Shown here one piece after another: positions 1 to 9,003 of a DNA stretch of 64,000 nt. The notes beneath the pieces are model-generated. The model did not search any database. It was not told the DNA's origin and saw nothing but the letters and a program-made list of their open reading frames with translations. This DNA is from Paraburkholderia sp. GTDB lineage: Bacteria > Pseudomonadota > Gammaproteobacteria > Burkholderiales > Burkholderiaceae. How positions within the stretch are numbered: position 1 is the first letter of the stretch; every line of letters starts with the position of its first letter. A program made the translations under genes and the position numbers. The stretch lies in contig SCRN01000008.1 of the NCBI GenBank assembly GCA_004322045.1, forward strand, positions 1 through 64,000. Reading direction: 5' to 3'.

Positions 1-60
1 GATGAACTTACGGGAGTGGTTAAAATGGCGCCATGCGTGACTGAGCTTAGGGGCCGAAAA

Positions 61-492
61 ATGGGAACGAGCTACGAGAAGGACGTGGTGGCATGGGCCA
101 ACGAACAGGCTGCATTGTTGCGCGCGGGCAAGCTCTCGGCCATCGACGCGGAACACATCGCGGAGGAAATCGAGGACGTGGGTAAGAGCGAACAACGTGA
201 ATCGGTCAGTCGCATGGCCGTACTGCTGGCCCACCTGCTCAAATGGCAGTTCCAGCCCGATCGCAGAGGGGCAAGCTGGATGCAGACCATCGATGCGCAA
301 CGGGCTGACATTGCGTACGCTCTGTCGGACGCGCCTAGCCTGAAGCCTCGTCTCGAGGATGAGGCGTTCATGCGAGTGGTGTGGAAAAAGGCTCTTGCTC
401 AAGCAGTCAACGAGACCAACCTTGATGTGTTTCCGGAGTCGTGCCCTTGGTCGGTGGAGCAGATGCTCGACGAGCGATTCCTGCCCGAGTGA
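61..492 (+). CDS. DUF29 family protein
   Basis: A 143-residue soluble protein. The segment HIAEEIEDVGKSEQRES (about residues 36-52), followed by a helical stretch ending HLLKWQFQP, is the hallmark of the DUF29 family, whose function is unknown. The ATG at 61 gives the family's usual N-terminus (MGTSYEKDVVAWANEQ); an upstream in-frame start at 16 would add 15 unconserved residues. A strong intrinsic terminator follows 33 bp after the stop, so the gene ends its own transcript. No partner gene suggests a role. Family assignment is firm and the biochemical role is unknown. Confidence 0.85.
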   Translation: MGTSYEKDVVAWANEQAALLRAGKLSAIDAEHIAEEIEDVGKSEQRESVSRMAVLLAHLLKWQFQPDRRGASWMQTIDAQRADIAYALSDAPSLKPRLEDEAFMRVVWKKALAQAVNETNLDVFPESCPWSVEQMLDERFLPE

Positions 493-525
493 TATCGAAG
501 CAATCGGTTTGATCTAAAGCTGCAC

Positions 526-549
526 GCCAGCCTTCGGGCTGGCTTTTTT
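526..549 (+). terminator. Rho-independent terminator after the DUF29 gene
   Basis: A perfect 7-bp stem (GCCAGCC / GGCTGGC) with a TTCG tetraloop is followed by six T residues. It lies 33 bp past the DUF29 stop codon. Confidence 0.88.
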
Positions 550-681
550 ACGGCCGTTGCTGGCGTGGTGCGAGCCGGTCTCCTTCTTAGCCGCCCTTTG
601 GGCGGTTCTCTCTCCCTTCCCCGCCTTCTACCCCCCGTAGCGGGGGAGGCCGATCGGCCGAAGCAACCACCGAATCTCTCG

Positions 682-727
682 ATTTATACCCGGATGATAT
701 TGATATTAATTTCACCCGGGTATAAAT
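682..727. promoter_or_regulatory. Large palindromic operator-like element upstream of the DUF2239 gene
   Basis: ATTTATACCCGG (682-693) is repeated perfectly inverted at 716-727. The symmetry continues inward imperfectly, so each arm reads TATACCCGG(A/G)TGA(T/A)ATT. The whole 46-bp element is AT-rich at its centre and ends 31 bp before the DUF2239 start codon. Its size and position suit a binding site for a dimeric or tetrameric regulator. No regulator gene lies next to it, so the cognate protein is unknown. Confidence 0.55.
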
Positions 728-758
728 TATCGGCAATTCCAACCTAGAGATTCGAACA

Positions 759-1436
759 ATGTCCCTCACCTCCTTCGTTACCTATACCGCCTTCGACGGC
801 CATCGGCGCATTGCATCGGGCGCATTGGAAGCCGTCGCCTTGGCGGTTAAGCATGCCGTCGAAAACGGCGCATCAGGTCCTGTTCTGATTTTTGATGACG
901 GCACCGGACGCTCGCTCGACATTGACACCAGAGGTTCGAGTCAAGAAGTATTGGCTCGACTCGCCGCGCACCCGGCTAGCACCAAGGATTATGGCGGGGC
1001 GGCCCCACAGGACTCGTCGCTAGAGGCACGCGATTCAAGCGAAGTCGACAGTCCCGAGAATGCGCCGCGCGGGCGCGGGCGCCCCAAGCTAGGTGTGGTT
1101 GCTCGGGAGGTCACCCTTTTGCCGCGGCATTGGAGCTGGCTCGGCGCGCAGCCCGGCGGCGCTTCGGTGGCGCTGCGCAAGCTGGTCGACGAAGCCAGGC
1201 GCACGCATGGCGAGCAAGACCGGCGTCGCAAAGCGCAGGAGCGCGCCCACCATTTCATGTCCGCGATGGCGGGCGATATGCCTGGTTTCGAAGAGGCCTC
1301 GCGTGCGCTATTTGCGAACGATCAGCCGCGATTGCGGGGGCAGATTGAGGCGTGGCCCACAGACGTGCGCGAGCACGTGATCTCGCTCGCTGGCGTCGAT
1401 GGCAACGGCCCAGACGAGCACGCGTCCACGCGCTGA
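759..1436 (+). CDS. DUF2239 family protein
   Basis: A 225-residue protein of the proteobacterial DUF2239 family, function unknown. The N-terminal half (1-75) is a compact alpha/beta region; a low-complexity Ser/Glu/Asp-rich linker (about 85-103) follows. The conserved block is the basic RGRGRPKLG stretch (104-112) leading into LLPRHWSWLGAQPGG (120-134) and a helical Arg-rich region. The AT-hook-like RGRGRPK could touch nucleic acid, but this is inference. The ATG at 759 is the only sensible start. A 46-bp palindrome immediately upstream suggests specific transcriptional control. Confidence 0.85.
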   Translation: MSLTSFVTYTAFDGHRRIASGALEAVALAVKHAVENGASGPVLIFDDGTGRSLDIDTRGSSQEVLARLAAHPASTKDYGGAAPQDSSLEARDSSEVDSPENAPRGRGRPKLGVVAREVTLLPRHWSWLGAQPGGASVALRKLVDEARRTHGEQDRRRKAQERAHHFMSAMAGDMPGFEEASRALFANDQPRLRGQIEAWPTDVREHVISLAGVDGNGPDEHASTR

Positions 1437-1639
1437 CCAAGGCACGACAACCGTGGCCATACTCGATTTGAATTCCGGCGCAACGGTGCGGCTACCGAGG
1501 CGGATCCCCGCGGGATTTCACGGCGCTTGGTTAGCTAACGACCGCTAAGCTCTCGAGAAAACCCTGCGGCGGTTCGCCGACTCGATCTCTGTCATGAGCA
1601 GCCCAACGACTTCGGGCGTTTGGCCGCGCTATTGCATGC

Positions 1640-2293
1640 TCAGGCCGCTGCCGGTTCGTTGCGCGCGTACCCTTCCATCTGATTGCGCAACGCAGCCTGA
1701 AAAGCTGGCCGCGCCTCGCATCGTTTGACGTAGGCATCGAGCGGTGAAAATTCGGCCACGAGATCCGTATGCCGGATGAACCTCAGGACGGTCGTCATCA
1801 GAATGTCGGCTGCCGTGAAGCGCTCGAGCAGATAGTCGCGACCGGCAAGGCAGTCGGTAAGCGCAGCCAATCGCGTCTTGACCTCGTCTACGGCGCCGGG
1901 ACGCCGCAACGGCACCCACGCTTCGTCACGGTGCAGCACGTCCATGGTGAAGAGATTCCAGACCACCGGCTCCACGGTATTGAGCGCGGTGAACATCCAG
2001 GCGAGCGTGGCATCGCGCAGATCGGCGGGCATGAGGGTCTCGCTCTGCTGCGCAATGGCGTGGACGATCGCGCCGGATTCGATCGAGAGGCCGTCATCGC
2101 ATTCGAGCACGGGCACCAGGCCAAAAGGATGCTTGCGCCGATAGGCATCGGTCTTCAATTCGTCGATGCCGATCCACCGGCTTTCATAGGCTAGCCCCGC
2201 CTCTTCGAGCGCCCAGCGCACGCGCAAGTCACGCACGAGCCCCTGGGCGAACGGCGGTACCCACTTGAAACCCCATACGGCGATGTTTTGCAT
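1640..2293 (-). CDS. Glutathione S-transferase family protein
   Basis: A 217-residue cytosolic protein with a thioredoxin-like N-terminal domain (1-82) and an all-helical C-terminal domain. The cis-proline loop is GLVPVLE (58-64), and the glutathione-binding Glu-Ser pair is ESGAI (72-76). The N-terminus begins AVWGFKWVPPFAQG, so there is no clear catalytic Ser or Cys at the usual place; the glutathione-activating residue is not obvious. Monocistronic, facing the flanking genes. Probably detoxification or conjugation; substrate unknown. Confidence 0.88.
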   Translation of the reverse strand: MQNIAVWGFKWVPPFAQGLVRDLRVRWALEEAGLAYESRWIGIDELKTDAYRRKHPFGLVPVLECDDGLSIESGAIVHAIAQQSETLMPADLRDATLAWMFTALNTVEPVVWNLFTMDVLHRDEAWVPLRRPGAVDEVKTRLAALTDCLAGRDYLLERFTAADILMTTVLRFIRHTDLVAEFSPLDAYVKRCEARPAFQAALRNQMEGYARNEPAAA

Positions 2294-2494
2294 TTCGTTT
2301 CTCCACGTGTCGCGTCAAATTCGCGCCGGTGGCTTCCGGCGCATCGGTTGGTGACCGTGGATAGAGTGCCACCCGGTCAGCGACAGGGGAGAGTGACAAC
2401 TGTGGCGTGATTCGAATGAGGGGTGTGAGTCGCCGTGCAGGCGCAGCCGGCGATGAGCAGTAGGTGGCGAGCGGCAGACAATGAGCAGCGAACC

Positions 2495-3442
2495 CTACGC
2501 GCGTCGTCGCCTAGTCACCGCACTCGCCCGCGGCGTCTGAACGTCTTTCGCTGCCGCCAAGATTTCGTGGTGCACCGCGCGCAGCACCTCGATGAATGCG
2601 GCTGCCAAGCGCCCGCGCGGCCGATGCGGCGGGAACAGCAAATACGTGGGAAACATCACCGACGGCGAAAACGGTCGAATCGCGAGGTCCGGCCCGACGA
2701 AATCCTGCGCGACGATCGGATGCGATAGCGTCACACCCATGCCGCAGCGCACCATCTCGCAGCAGATCGCCGAGTACTGTGCTTCGATCGCCAACACCCT
2801 TTCCACGCCCGCGCGCACGAATACCTCGTCCATCTGCGAGCGCGTACCGTCTCCATGGCAAAGCGAGATGAACGATTCGCCGTTCAGATCGGAAGGCTTG
2901 ATCGAGGCCTTCTTCGCCAGCCGGTGCGCCGCCGGCAGCACACATACCGCCGCCACCTCCGATAGCAGCTCGACTTCGCAGTTCGACGACTCCCCGATGT
3001 ATACGGCCACACCCAGATCGCAGAATTGCGAAGTCGTCCAATGATTGACCGTGGCCGACGTATTGACGTGCAGCGACACGGTCACGCCCGGATGCTCGTT
3101 CTGAAAGCGACTAATGGCCCGCGGCACGAGGGCGAGGCCCGCCGACGGGACGGCTGCGATGCGCAAGCGCCCGCTGCCCAGATTGCGAATTTGCGCGGCG
3201 GCCGTTGCGAGTCCCTGCAGCCCCACGTAAGTGCGCTCGACTTCCCGAAAGAAGGCGGTGCCTTCCGTAGTGGGCACGAGCCGCGCGCCCGTGCGCTGAA
3301 ACAGCGTGAGCCCCGTGTCGCCTTCCAATTGCGAAATCAGGCGGCTCACGTTCGGCTGAGACGTGAACAGCGCTTTGGCCGCCGCCGTCATCGATCCGGC
3401 CATCATGACCGCCCGGAACGCTTCGATCTGCTTCAAGTTCAT
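2495..3442 (-). CDS. LysR-type regulator, OccR/NocR-like, of the adjacent amine/opine operon
   Basis: A 315-residue LysR-type regulator. An N-terminal winged helix-turn-helix (1-60: MNLKQIEAFRAVMMAG, then TAAAKALFTSQPNVSR) precedes a periplasmic-binding-protein-like effector domain. It resembles the branch containing the Agrobacterium opine regulators OccR and NocR and E. coli LysR. It is divergent from the importer/oxidase operon starting at 3618, so it most likely activates that operon when the imported substrate is present. The 175-bp gap holds a TATGGATC repeat at 3501 and 3532, spaced 31 bp. The C-terminus ends in an Arg-rich tail (RRRRA). The specific ligand is inferred only from context. 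Confidence 0.88.
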   Translation of the reverse strand: MNLKQIEAFRAVMMAGSMTAAAKALFTSQPNVSRLISQLEGDTGLTLFQRTGARLVPTTEGTAFFREVERTYVGLQGLATAAAQIRNLGSGRLRIAAVPSAGLALVPRAISRFQNEHPGVTVSLHVNTSATVNHWTTSQFCDLGVAVYIGESSNCEVELLSEVAAVCVLPAAHRLAKKASIKPSDLNGESFISLCHGDGTRSQMDEVFVRAGVERVLAIEAQYSAICCEMVRCGMGVTLSHPIVAQDFVGPDLAIRPFSPSVMFPTYLLFPPHRPRGRLAAAFIEVLRAVHHEILAAAKDVQTPRASAVTRRRRA

Positions 3443-3500
3443 CGCTCACCCCCGCTTCGCGCCTCGCACGCGCCATCGCGCCAAGGCCATATCACCCATG

Positions 3501-3540
3501 TATGGATCCGTATTTTATTCGTATTGGACGATATGGATCG
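3501..3540. promoter_or_regulatory. Directly repeated TATGGATC motif in the LysR/importer divergent intergenic region
   Basis: TATGGATCCG begins at 3501 and TATGGATCG begins at 3532, a separation of 31 bp or about three helical turns. It lies between the divergent LysR gene and its presumed target operon, as expected for recognition and activation sites of a LysR regulator. No sequence match to a known site is claimed. Confidence 0.35.
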
Positions 3541-3617
3541 TGGCGCGCGAAACTGCAACGCATCGGCTCGATCTCGCTCGCGCCGATGCGTTCATAACCA
3601 CATTGGAGATCGTCGTC

Positions 3618-4685
3618 ATGAAGACTGCGTTGCGTCGCCGTTCCCTGTCTTTACCGCACGCCTTGCTGGCGGCGTTCGCGCTGTCGGGCGCGTGGGCGGC
3701 CGCCGGCCCCGCTCACGCGGAAACGACGCTGTACGTGGCCAACGTCGGCGGCTCCAACGAGCAGCTGTATCGACAAAAGATCGATCCGCCCTTCGAGAAA
3801 GCGCACAACGTGCGGATCGTCTATGTCGCGGGCAACTCGACCGACACGCTCGCGAAGCTGCAGGCACAGAAGGGCCATGAGCAGATCAATGTCGCCGTGA
3901 TGGACGATGGCCCCGCTTACCAAGCTATGGCGTTGGGCTTGTGCGGCAAGCTCGACGATGCGCCCGTGATGAACGAGCTCTACCCGCTCGCGCATCTGGG
4001 GCTGACGGCCGTCGGCGTTGGCATGGTCGCGACCGGCATCGGCTACAACGAGAAGGCATTCCAGAAACTGGGCTTGCCCGCGCCCGACTCATGGAGCGTG
4101 CTGACGGATCCGCGCCTGAAGGGCAAGCTCGGCGTGCCGCCGATCACCAACACGTATGGCCTGCATACGCTCGTCATGCTCGCGCGCATGGCGGGCGGCG
4201 GGGAGAAAAACATCGACCCGGGCTTCGAGACGATGACCAAGAAGGTGGCGCCGAGCGTGCTGTCTTGGGCGCCGACGCCGGGCGAAATGGACGGGCTCAT
4301 GCAATCGGGCGACGTGATCCTCGCGCCGTATGGAAGCGGTCGCGCCGTCGCGCTTCAAAACACGGGCTTTCCGCTGAAGTTCATCTATCCGAAGGAAGGC
4401 GGCGTTGCGTTGCAAGTGGCCGCCTGTGTCGTGGCGCAAAACGCGCAGCCCGAGCTTTCGCAGCAGTTCGTCCAGTACTTGTTGAGTCCGCAGGTGCAGG
4501 CGATGCAGGCAGAGGATATCGGGCTCGGCCCCGTCAATAAGACGGTGAAGCTGCCACCCAAGGTGGCTGCGCGCGTGCCTTACGGCCCCGATCAAATTGC
4601 GAAGCTGACGACGGTTGATTGGGCGACCATCAACGAGCATCGCACCCAATGGACCGAACGATGGAATCGTGCGGTGGAGCATTGA
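3618..4685 (+). CDS. ABC transporter periplasmic substrate-binding protein, polyamine/opine type
   Basis: A 355-residue periplasmic binding protein of the PotD/PotF class. It has a Sec signal peptide with a basic N-region (MKTALRRRSL), a hydrophobic core and AHA cleavage near residue 34. The mature part contains typical PotD-like blocks such as GVGMVATGIGYN and GEMDGLMQSGDVIL. The ATG at 3618 is preceded by TTGGAG and gives a proper signal peptide; earlier in-frame starts overlap the divergent promoter. First gene of an operon with its own ATPase, two permeases and oxidase genes. Ligands of the class include putrescine, spermidine and opine-type amines, so the exact substrate is open. Confidence 0.9.
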   Translation: MKTALRRRSLSLPHALLAAFALSGAWAAAGPAHAETTLYVANVGGSNEQLYRQKIDPPFEKAHNVRIVYVAGNSTDTLAKLQAQKGHEQINVAVMDDGPAYQAMALGLCGKLDDAPVMNELYPLAHLGLTAVGVGMVATGIGYNEKAFQKLGLPAPDSWSVLTDPRLKGKLGVPPITNTYGLHTLVMLARMAGGGEKNIDPGFETMTKKVAPSVLSWAPTPGEMDGLMQSGDVILAPYGSGRAVALQNTGFPLKFIYPKEGGVALQVAACVVAQNAQPELSQQFVQYLLSPQVQAMQAEDIGLGPVNKTVKLPPKVAARVPYGPDQIAKLTTVDWATINEHRTQWTERWNRAVEH

Positions 4686-4750
4686 TCGACGCTTATGCGC
4701 GCGGTGTGCGCGTTCGCGCCCCGCGTGCCTCATAGGAAGGATGGACGCAG

Positions 4751-5821
4751 ATGAGCTTTCTCTGCCTGCAAGGCATTTCGAAGCGCTACGGCGACTTCAC
4801 GGCAATCGAGCAACTCGATCTCGAGGTGGAACGGGGGGAGTTCTTGTCGCTGCTCGGTCCGTCGGGCTGCGGCAAGACTACGACGCTGCAGATGGTGGCC
4901 GGATTCATCACGCCGACGACCGGCCGGATCCTACTCGACGGCCGCGATATCACGAACGAGCGCCCGGAAAAGCGCGGTATCGGCGTCGTGTTTCAAAGCT
5001 ACGCGCTGTTTCCGCACATGACCGTGGCCGGCAACGTTGGCTTCGGCCTCGAGATGCGCAAGATGAAGCGCGAGCATCGCGCACAGCGCATTGCCGAAGC
5101 GCTCGAGCTCGTGCATTTGACCGGGCTCGATGCGCGCTATCCGAAAGAGCTCTCGGGCGGGCAGCGGCAACGCGTGGCCATTGCCCGCGCGATTGCAATG
5201 CAGCCCGAGCTGTTACTGCTGGACGAGCCGATGTCGAACCTCGATGCGAAGTTGCGCGAAGAGATGCATATCGAGCTACGCGCCATACAAAAACGGCTCG
5301 GCATCACGACGATTCTCGTCACTCACGATCAAGTCGAGGCGATGACGATGAGCGATCGCATCGCGGTCATGCACGGTGGCAAGATCGCGCAACTGAGCAC
5401 GCCGTTCGAAGCCTATGAGCGGCCGGCCACGCCGTTCGCCTCGACCTTTCTGGGCCGCACGAACACGCTCGCAGGCCAAGTGCTGCGCAACAACGCACGC
5501 TGTGCCGAGGTGGCCGTGGCGGACACCACGTTGCACGTTCCACGCGAGGGGCGCGACGTGGACGGCGCCGTGAACGTATATATCCGCCCCGAGAAGGTGC
5601 GCATCGCGAATGGCGATGCGCGCTTGCACGGACGTGTGGCAACGCGTGTGTTCGTCGGCAATCAGTGGCTGCTGGTGGTCGATACCTCGCTCGGCAAGCT
5701 TCACATCACGCAGCCCAATTACGGCGCACCGCCGCCCGGAGAGGGCCAGGAAGTGGGACTCGCTTGGGCCGACGACGACCTGCGCGTGCTGAGCCCGGAG
5801 GGTCGACATGGCCACGCTTGA
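4751..5821 (+). CDS. ABC transporter ATP-binding protein, PotA/PotG type
   Basis: A 356-residue cytoplasmic ATPase that energises the importer. Walker A is GPSGCGKTT (36-44), the Q-loop FQSYALFPHM (81-90), the signature LSGGQ (134-138), Walker B LLLLDEP (154-160), and the switch His is at 192 (THDQ). A C-terminal TOBE-like domain (about 275-350) is typical of the polyamine/iron/sulfate class. It lies between the binding protein and two permeases. The stop overlaps the start of the next gene by 14 bp, indicating translational coupling. Confidence 0.93.
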   Translation: MSFLCLQGISKRYGDFTAIEQLDLEVERGEFLSLLGPSGCGKTTTLQMVAGFITPTTGRILLDGRDITNERPEKRGIGVVFQSYALFPHMTVAGNVGFGLEMRKMKREHRAQRIAEALELVHLTGLDARYPKELSGGQRQRVAIARAIAMQPELLLLDEPMSNLDAKLREEMHIELRAIQKRLGITTILVTHDQVEAMTMSDRIAVMHGGKIAQLSTPFEAYERPATPFASTFLGRTNTLAGQVLRNNARCAEVAVADTTLHVPREGRDVDGAVNVYIRPEKVRIANGDARLHGRVATRVFVGNQWLLVVDTSLGKLHITQPNYGAPPPGEGQEVGLAWADDDLRVLSPEGRHGHA

Positions 5822-6680
5822 CGATGCGCGCGGCGGGGCCGCGCCGTGGCTGCTGTCCGCGCCCGCGCTGCTGCTTTTCGCTGCGATGCTGCTCGTTCCG
5901 CTGCTGCTGACGTTGGTGCTGTCGTTTCATGTGTTTCGCGATATGGCGGGCGTGCAGCCGGGCTATACGTTGCACAACTACCTGCAAGTCGTGACCGATC
6001 CCTACTACGGCACGATCTTCCTACGCACGGGCGTGCTCGCGTTCGCCGTGACCGCGCTTTCGATCGTATTGGGCGTGCCCGAGACGATCGTACTCGCACG
6101 CATGCGCCGCCCGTGGCAGTCGATCTGCCTGCTGATCGTCCTTGGGCCGCTCTTGATCTCGGTCGTCGTGCGCACGCTCGGCTGGCAGATCCTGCTCGGC
6201 AACAACGGCGTGATCAACAGTGCGTTGCAAGCGCTCGGCATCACCGATGAACCGATTCGCTTCGTCTTCACGATGACGGGCGTGGTCGTTGCGCTAACGC
6301 ACGTGCTCGTACCGTTCATGGTGATGTCGGTTTGGGCCACGCTGCAAAAGCTCGATCCGCAAATGGAGTGGGCCGGGCGCTCACTCGGCGCCTCGCCGCT
6401 GCGCGTGTTTCGGCGCGTGGTGCTGCCGCAGATTCTGCCGGGCGTGCTGTCGGGATCGATCATCGTCTTTGCGCTGTCCGCATCGGCATTCGCAACGCCG
6501 GCGTTGATTGGCGGAAGGCGCTTGAAGGTGGTGGCCACGGCCGCGTACGACGAGTTTCTCGGCACGCTCAATTGGCCGCTCGGCGCGAGCATCGCCGTCC
6601 TCTTGCTGATTGCGAACGTCGCGATCGTGATGGGCTGCAGCCGGCTTGCCGAACGTCGCTTCAAGCACGTTTTCGACTGA
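5808..6680 (+). CDS. ABC transporter permease, PotB/PotH type
   Basis: A 290-residue inner-membrane permease with about six transmembrane helices. The first is near residues 20-40 (LLLFAAMLLVPLLLTLVLSF). The cytoplasmic coupling (EAA) loop reads AGRSLGASPLRVFRRVVLPQ around 187-206. Together with the next gene it should form the heterodimeric membrane channel of the importer. It starts inside the ATPase gene's 3' end (14-bp overlap) and is followed after 10 bp by the second permease. Confidence 0.92.
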   Translation: MATLDDARGGAAPWLLSAPALLLFAAMLLVPLLLTLVLSFHVFRDMAGVQPGYTLHNYLQVVTDPYYGTIFLRTGVLAFAVTALSIVLGVPETIVLARMRRPWQSICLLIVLGPLLISVVVRTLGWQILLGNNGVINSALQALGITDEPIRFVFTMTGVVVALTHVLVPFMVMSVWATLQKLDPQMEWAGRSLGASPLRVFRRVVLPQILPGVLSGSIIVFALSASAFATPALIGGRRLKVVATAAYDEFLGTLNWPLGASIAVLLLIANVAIVMGCSRLAERRFKHVFD

Positions 6681-6690
6681 GGGGAAGGCG

Positions 6691-7488
6691 ATGAAGCAAA
6701 ACGGATTCTTCTCGCTGCTCTACAACGCGCTCTTCTTGACGTTCATTCTGGCGCCGCTCGTCGTCGTGATGCTGGTTGCGTTCACCGATAAAGGGTACAT
6801 CTCGATGCCGTTCCATGGCGCGTCGCTGCGCTGGTTTCGGGCGATCGTAGAGGACGACGACATCATCTCCGCGTTTTGGCTGTCGGTGCGGATCGCATTC
6901 GCGGCGGCGACGATCGGTGCGGCGCTCGCCGTACCGGCCGCGCTTGCGATCGCGCGCTATCGCTTTCCCGGACGCGGGGCTGTGATGGCCTTTTTTCTCT
7001 CGCCGATGATGATTCCCGCGGTCGTGCTCGGCATCGCGTTCTTGCGTTTCCTGTCGCTGCTGGGGGTAGGCGGGTCGTTTTGGGCGCTCGTTTGCACTCA
7101 CGTGGTGATCGTCTTGCCCTACGCGCTGCGGCTTACGCTGTCGTCAGTGGTCGGGCTCGACCGCGATGCCGAGCGCGCCGCGCTTTCGTGCGGGGCGAGC
7201 CGCTTCACGGCGTTTCGCCGCGTGGTGTTGCCGATGATCATGACAGGCGTTGCCGGCGGTTGGCTGCTCTCGTTCATCCAGAGTTTCGACGAACTGACGA
7301 TGACCATCTTCGTCGCGACGCCGGGCACGACGACGCTCCCGGTCGCGATGTACAACGCGATCGCACAGACGATCGACCCGCTCGTCGCGGCGGTATCCGC
7401 CGTGCTGATCGTGGGGACGGTGTTGCTGATGATGATCCTCGACCGTTTGGTCGGGCTCGACCGCATCTTGATCGGAGAGGTTCGATGA
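6691..7488 (+). CDS. ABC transporter permease, PotC/PotI type
   Basis: A 265-residue inner-membrane permease, second channel subunit of the polyamine-type importer. It has six predicted membrane segments beginning at NALFLTFILAPLVVVMLVAF. The EAA loop is AALSCGASRFTAFRRVVLP. The ATG at 6691 follows GGGGAAGG, an excellent ribosome-binding site; the upstream in-frame codon at 6646 lies inside the previous gene. The stop overlaps the next start as ATGA (7485-7488). Confidence 0.92.
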   Translation: MKQNGFFSLLYNALFLTFILAPLVVVMLVAFTDKGYISMPFHGASLRWFRAIVEDDDIISAFWLSVRIAFAAATIGAALAVPAALAIARYRFPGRGAVMAFFLSPMMIPAVVLGIAFLRFLSLLGVGGSFWALVCTHVVIVLPYALRLTLSSVVGLDRDAERAALSCGASRFTAFRRVVLPMIMTGVAGGWLLSFIQSFDELTMTIFVATPGTTTLPVAMYNAIAQTIDPLVAAVSAVLIVGTVLLMMILDRLVGLDRILIGEVR

Positions 7489-8630
7489 CATTGAAGGTAG
7501 CTTCGAGCGCCGATGTGCTCGTGATCGGCGGCGGCCTCGTCGGCTCGGCGCTCGCATACGGGCTCGCGCGCGAGGGCGTGCGCGTGACGGTGCTGGACGA
7601 GGGCGACGCCGGCCTACGCGCATCGCGCGGCAACTTCGGCCTGGTGTGGATTCAGGGCAAAGGATACGGCCTCATGCCCTATGCCCACTGGTCGCGCGGC
7701 TCGGCTTCTCGCTGGCCGCGCTTCGCGTCGGGCTTGTTCGACGACGCCGGCATCGACGTCGCGCTGCGCCAGCCGGGCGGTTTTCATTTTTGCTTCTCGG
7801 ATGCCGAATTGGCCGCGCGCCACCAGCGTCTTTCGGCGTTGCGGCGGGAGATAGGCGATTACCCATTCGAACTGCTCGACCATCGCGACGTGCGTGAACG
7901 CGTGCCGGGCATCGGCTCGGCCGTCATCGGAGCGAGCTACACGCCGATGGATGGTCATGTCAATCCGCTCAAGCTGCTGCGAGCCCTGCATGCAGGTATG
8001 CAACGGCGCGGCGTCGAACTCGTGCCGGGCGAGCGTGTAATCGGCATCGTCCCCGGCGCGGGAGTAGGCGGCGGATTCGAAGTGCGCTCCGAACGCAACA
8101 CGTATCGCGCCGCGCGCATTGTGCTTGCTGCCGGCCTCGGCAATCGCGCGCTTGCGCCGCTCGTGGAGCTCGATGCGCCGGTCTCGCCCAATCGCGGTCA
8201 GGTGCTCGTGAGCGAGCGCGTCGCGCCGTTCTTGCACTACCCGACTTTGAACGTGCGTCAAACCGACGAAGGCACCGTCCAGTTCGGCGACTCGATGGAG
8301 GAGGTCGGTTTCAACGATTTCACCACCACGACCGTGCTCTCCGAGATCGCGCGGCGCGGCGTGCGCACGTTCCCGATGCTGCGCAACGTGCGGCTCGTCC
8401 GGACCTGGGCGGCGCTGCGCGTCTACAGCCCCGACGGCTTTCCGATCTACGATCGATCGACGGCGCATCCCGGCGCGTTCGTCGTGACGTGCCATAGCGG
8501 CGTCACGCTTGCCGCCGCACACGCGCTGCGTCTCGCTCTGTGGATCGCGGGCGGCCCGATACCCGACGAACTGCCTGCTTTCTCCGCACGGCGCTTTGCG
8601 CGCGCCGCCGAACCGACCTTTGCTCACTGA
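7485..8630 (+). CDS. FAD-dependent oxidoreductase, DadA/HcnC-like (first beta-type subunit)
   Basis: A 381-residue flavoprotein of the DAO/DadA superfamily. The Rossmann motif VLVIGGGLVGSALA lies at 11-24 and the FAD-contacting acidic residue follows in VLDEGDAG. The C-terminal TWAALRVYSPDGFPIYD and CHSGVTLAAA segments are typical of sarcosine oxidase beta, HcnC and opine-oxidase B subunits. It probably oxidises the C-N bond of an imported amino or imino acid and passes electrons to the Fe-S/FAD alpha subunit encoded two genes downstream. Translationally coupled to the permease. A second protein of the same family is encoded at 10392-11576. Exact substrate unknown. Confidence 0.85.
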   Translation: MTLKVASSADVLVIGGGLVGSALAYGLAREGVRVTVLDEGDAGLRASRGNFGLVWIQGKGYGLMPYAHWSRGSASRWPRFASGLFDDAGIDVALRQPGGFHFCFSDAELAARHQRLSALRREIGDYPFELLDHRDVRERVPGIGSAVIGASYTPMDGHVNPLKLLRALHAGMQRRGVELVPGERVIGIVPGAGVGGGFEVRSERNTYRAARIVLAAGLGNRALAPLVELDAPVSPNRGQVLVSERVAPFLHYPTLNVRQTDEGTVQFGDSMEEVGFNDFTTTTVLSEIARRGVRTFPMLRNVRLVRTWAALRVYSPDGFPIYDRSTAHPGAFVVTCHSGVTLAAAHALRLALWIAGGPIPDELPAFSARRFARAAEPTFAH

Positions 8631-8637
8631 ATCCATC

Positions 8638-9003
8638 ATGCGTTGCCAATCGACACATCCGCTATTCAAACCGTTGGTCGACACCGATGCGCTGGTCGAC
8701 ATCTGGTTCAACGACGAACCGCTCTCGGTGCCGGGCGAGCGCTCGGTGGCCGCCGCCTTGCTCGCGGGCGGCGTGTCCCGTTTTCGTGCGACACCGGTGT
8801 CGGGTTCGCCGCGCGCACCGTATTGCATGATGGGCGCCTGCTTCGAATGCCTCGTCGAAATCGACGGCGTGCCGAGCCGGCAAAGCTGCATGGTGCCGGT
8901 GCGAGCCGGCATGCGAATCCGTTCTCAGGAAGGCACGCGCGATTTGCCGCCGCTTGATCCTGCTGTCGATGTCGACGTCACGGAGCAACAAAATGGCCGT
9001 TGA
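8638..9003 (+). CDS. (2Fe-2S)-binding small subunit of an HcnA/OoxA-type oxidase
   Basis: A 121-residue ferredoxin-like protein. The cluster ligands are probably Cys63, Cys68, Cys71 and Cys84 in PYCMMGACFEC and RQSCMVPV, the pattern of HcnA, the N-terminal part of OoxA, and the small subunit of D-hydroxyproline dehydrogenase. It should shuttle electrons between the flavin subunits of the oxidase. The ATG at 8638 directly follows the upstream flavoprotein stop; earlier start codons fall inside that gene. Its 3' end overlaps the next gene by 11 bp, so the subunits are probably made in fixed ratio. Confidence 0.87.
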   Translation: MRCQSTHPLFKPLVDTDALVDIWFNDEPLSVPGERSVAAALLAGGVSRFRATPVSGSPRAPYCMMGACFECLVEIDGVPSRQSCMVPVRAGMRIRSQEGTRDLPPLDPAVDVDVTEQQNGR

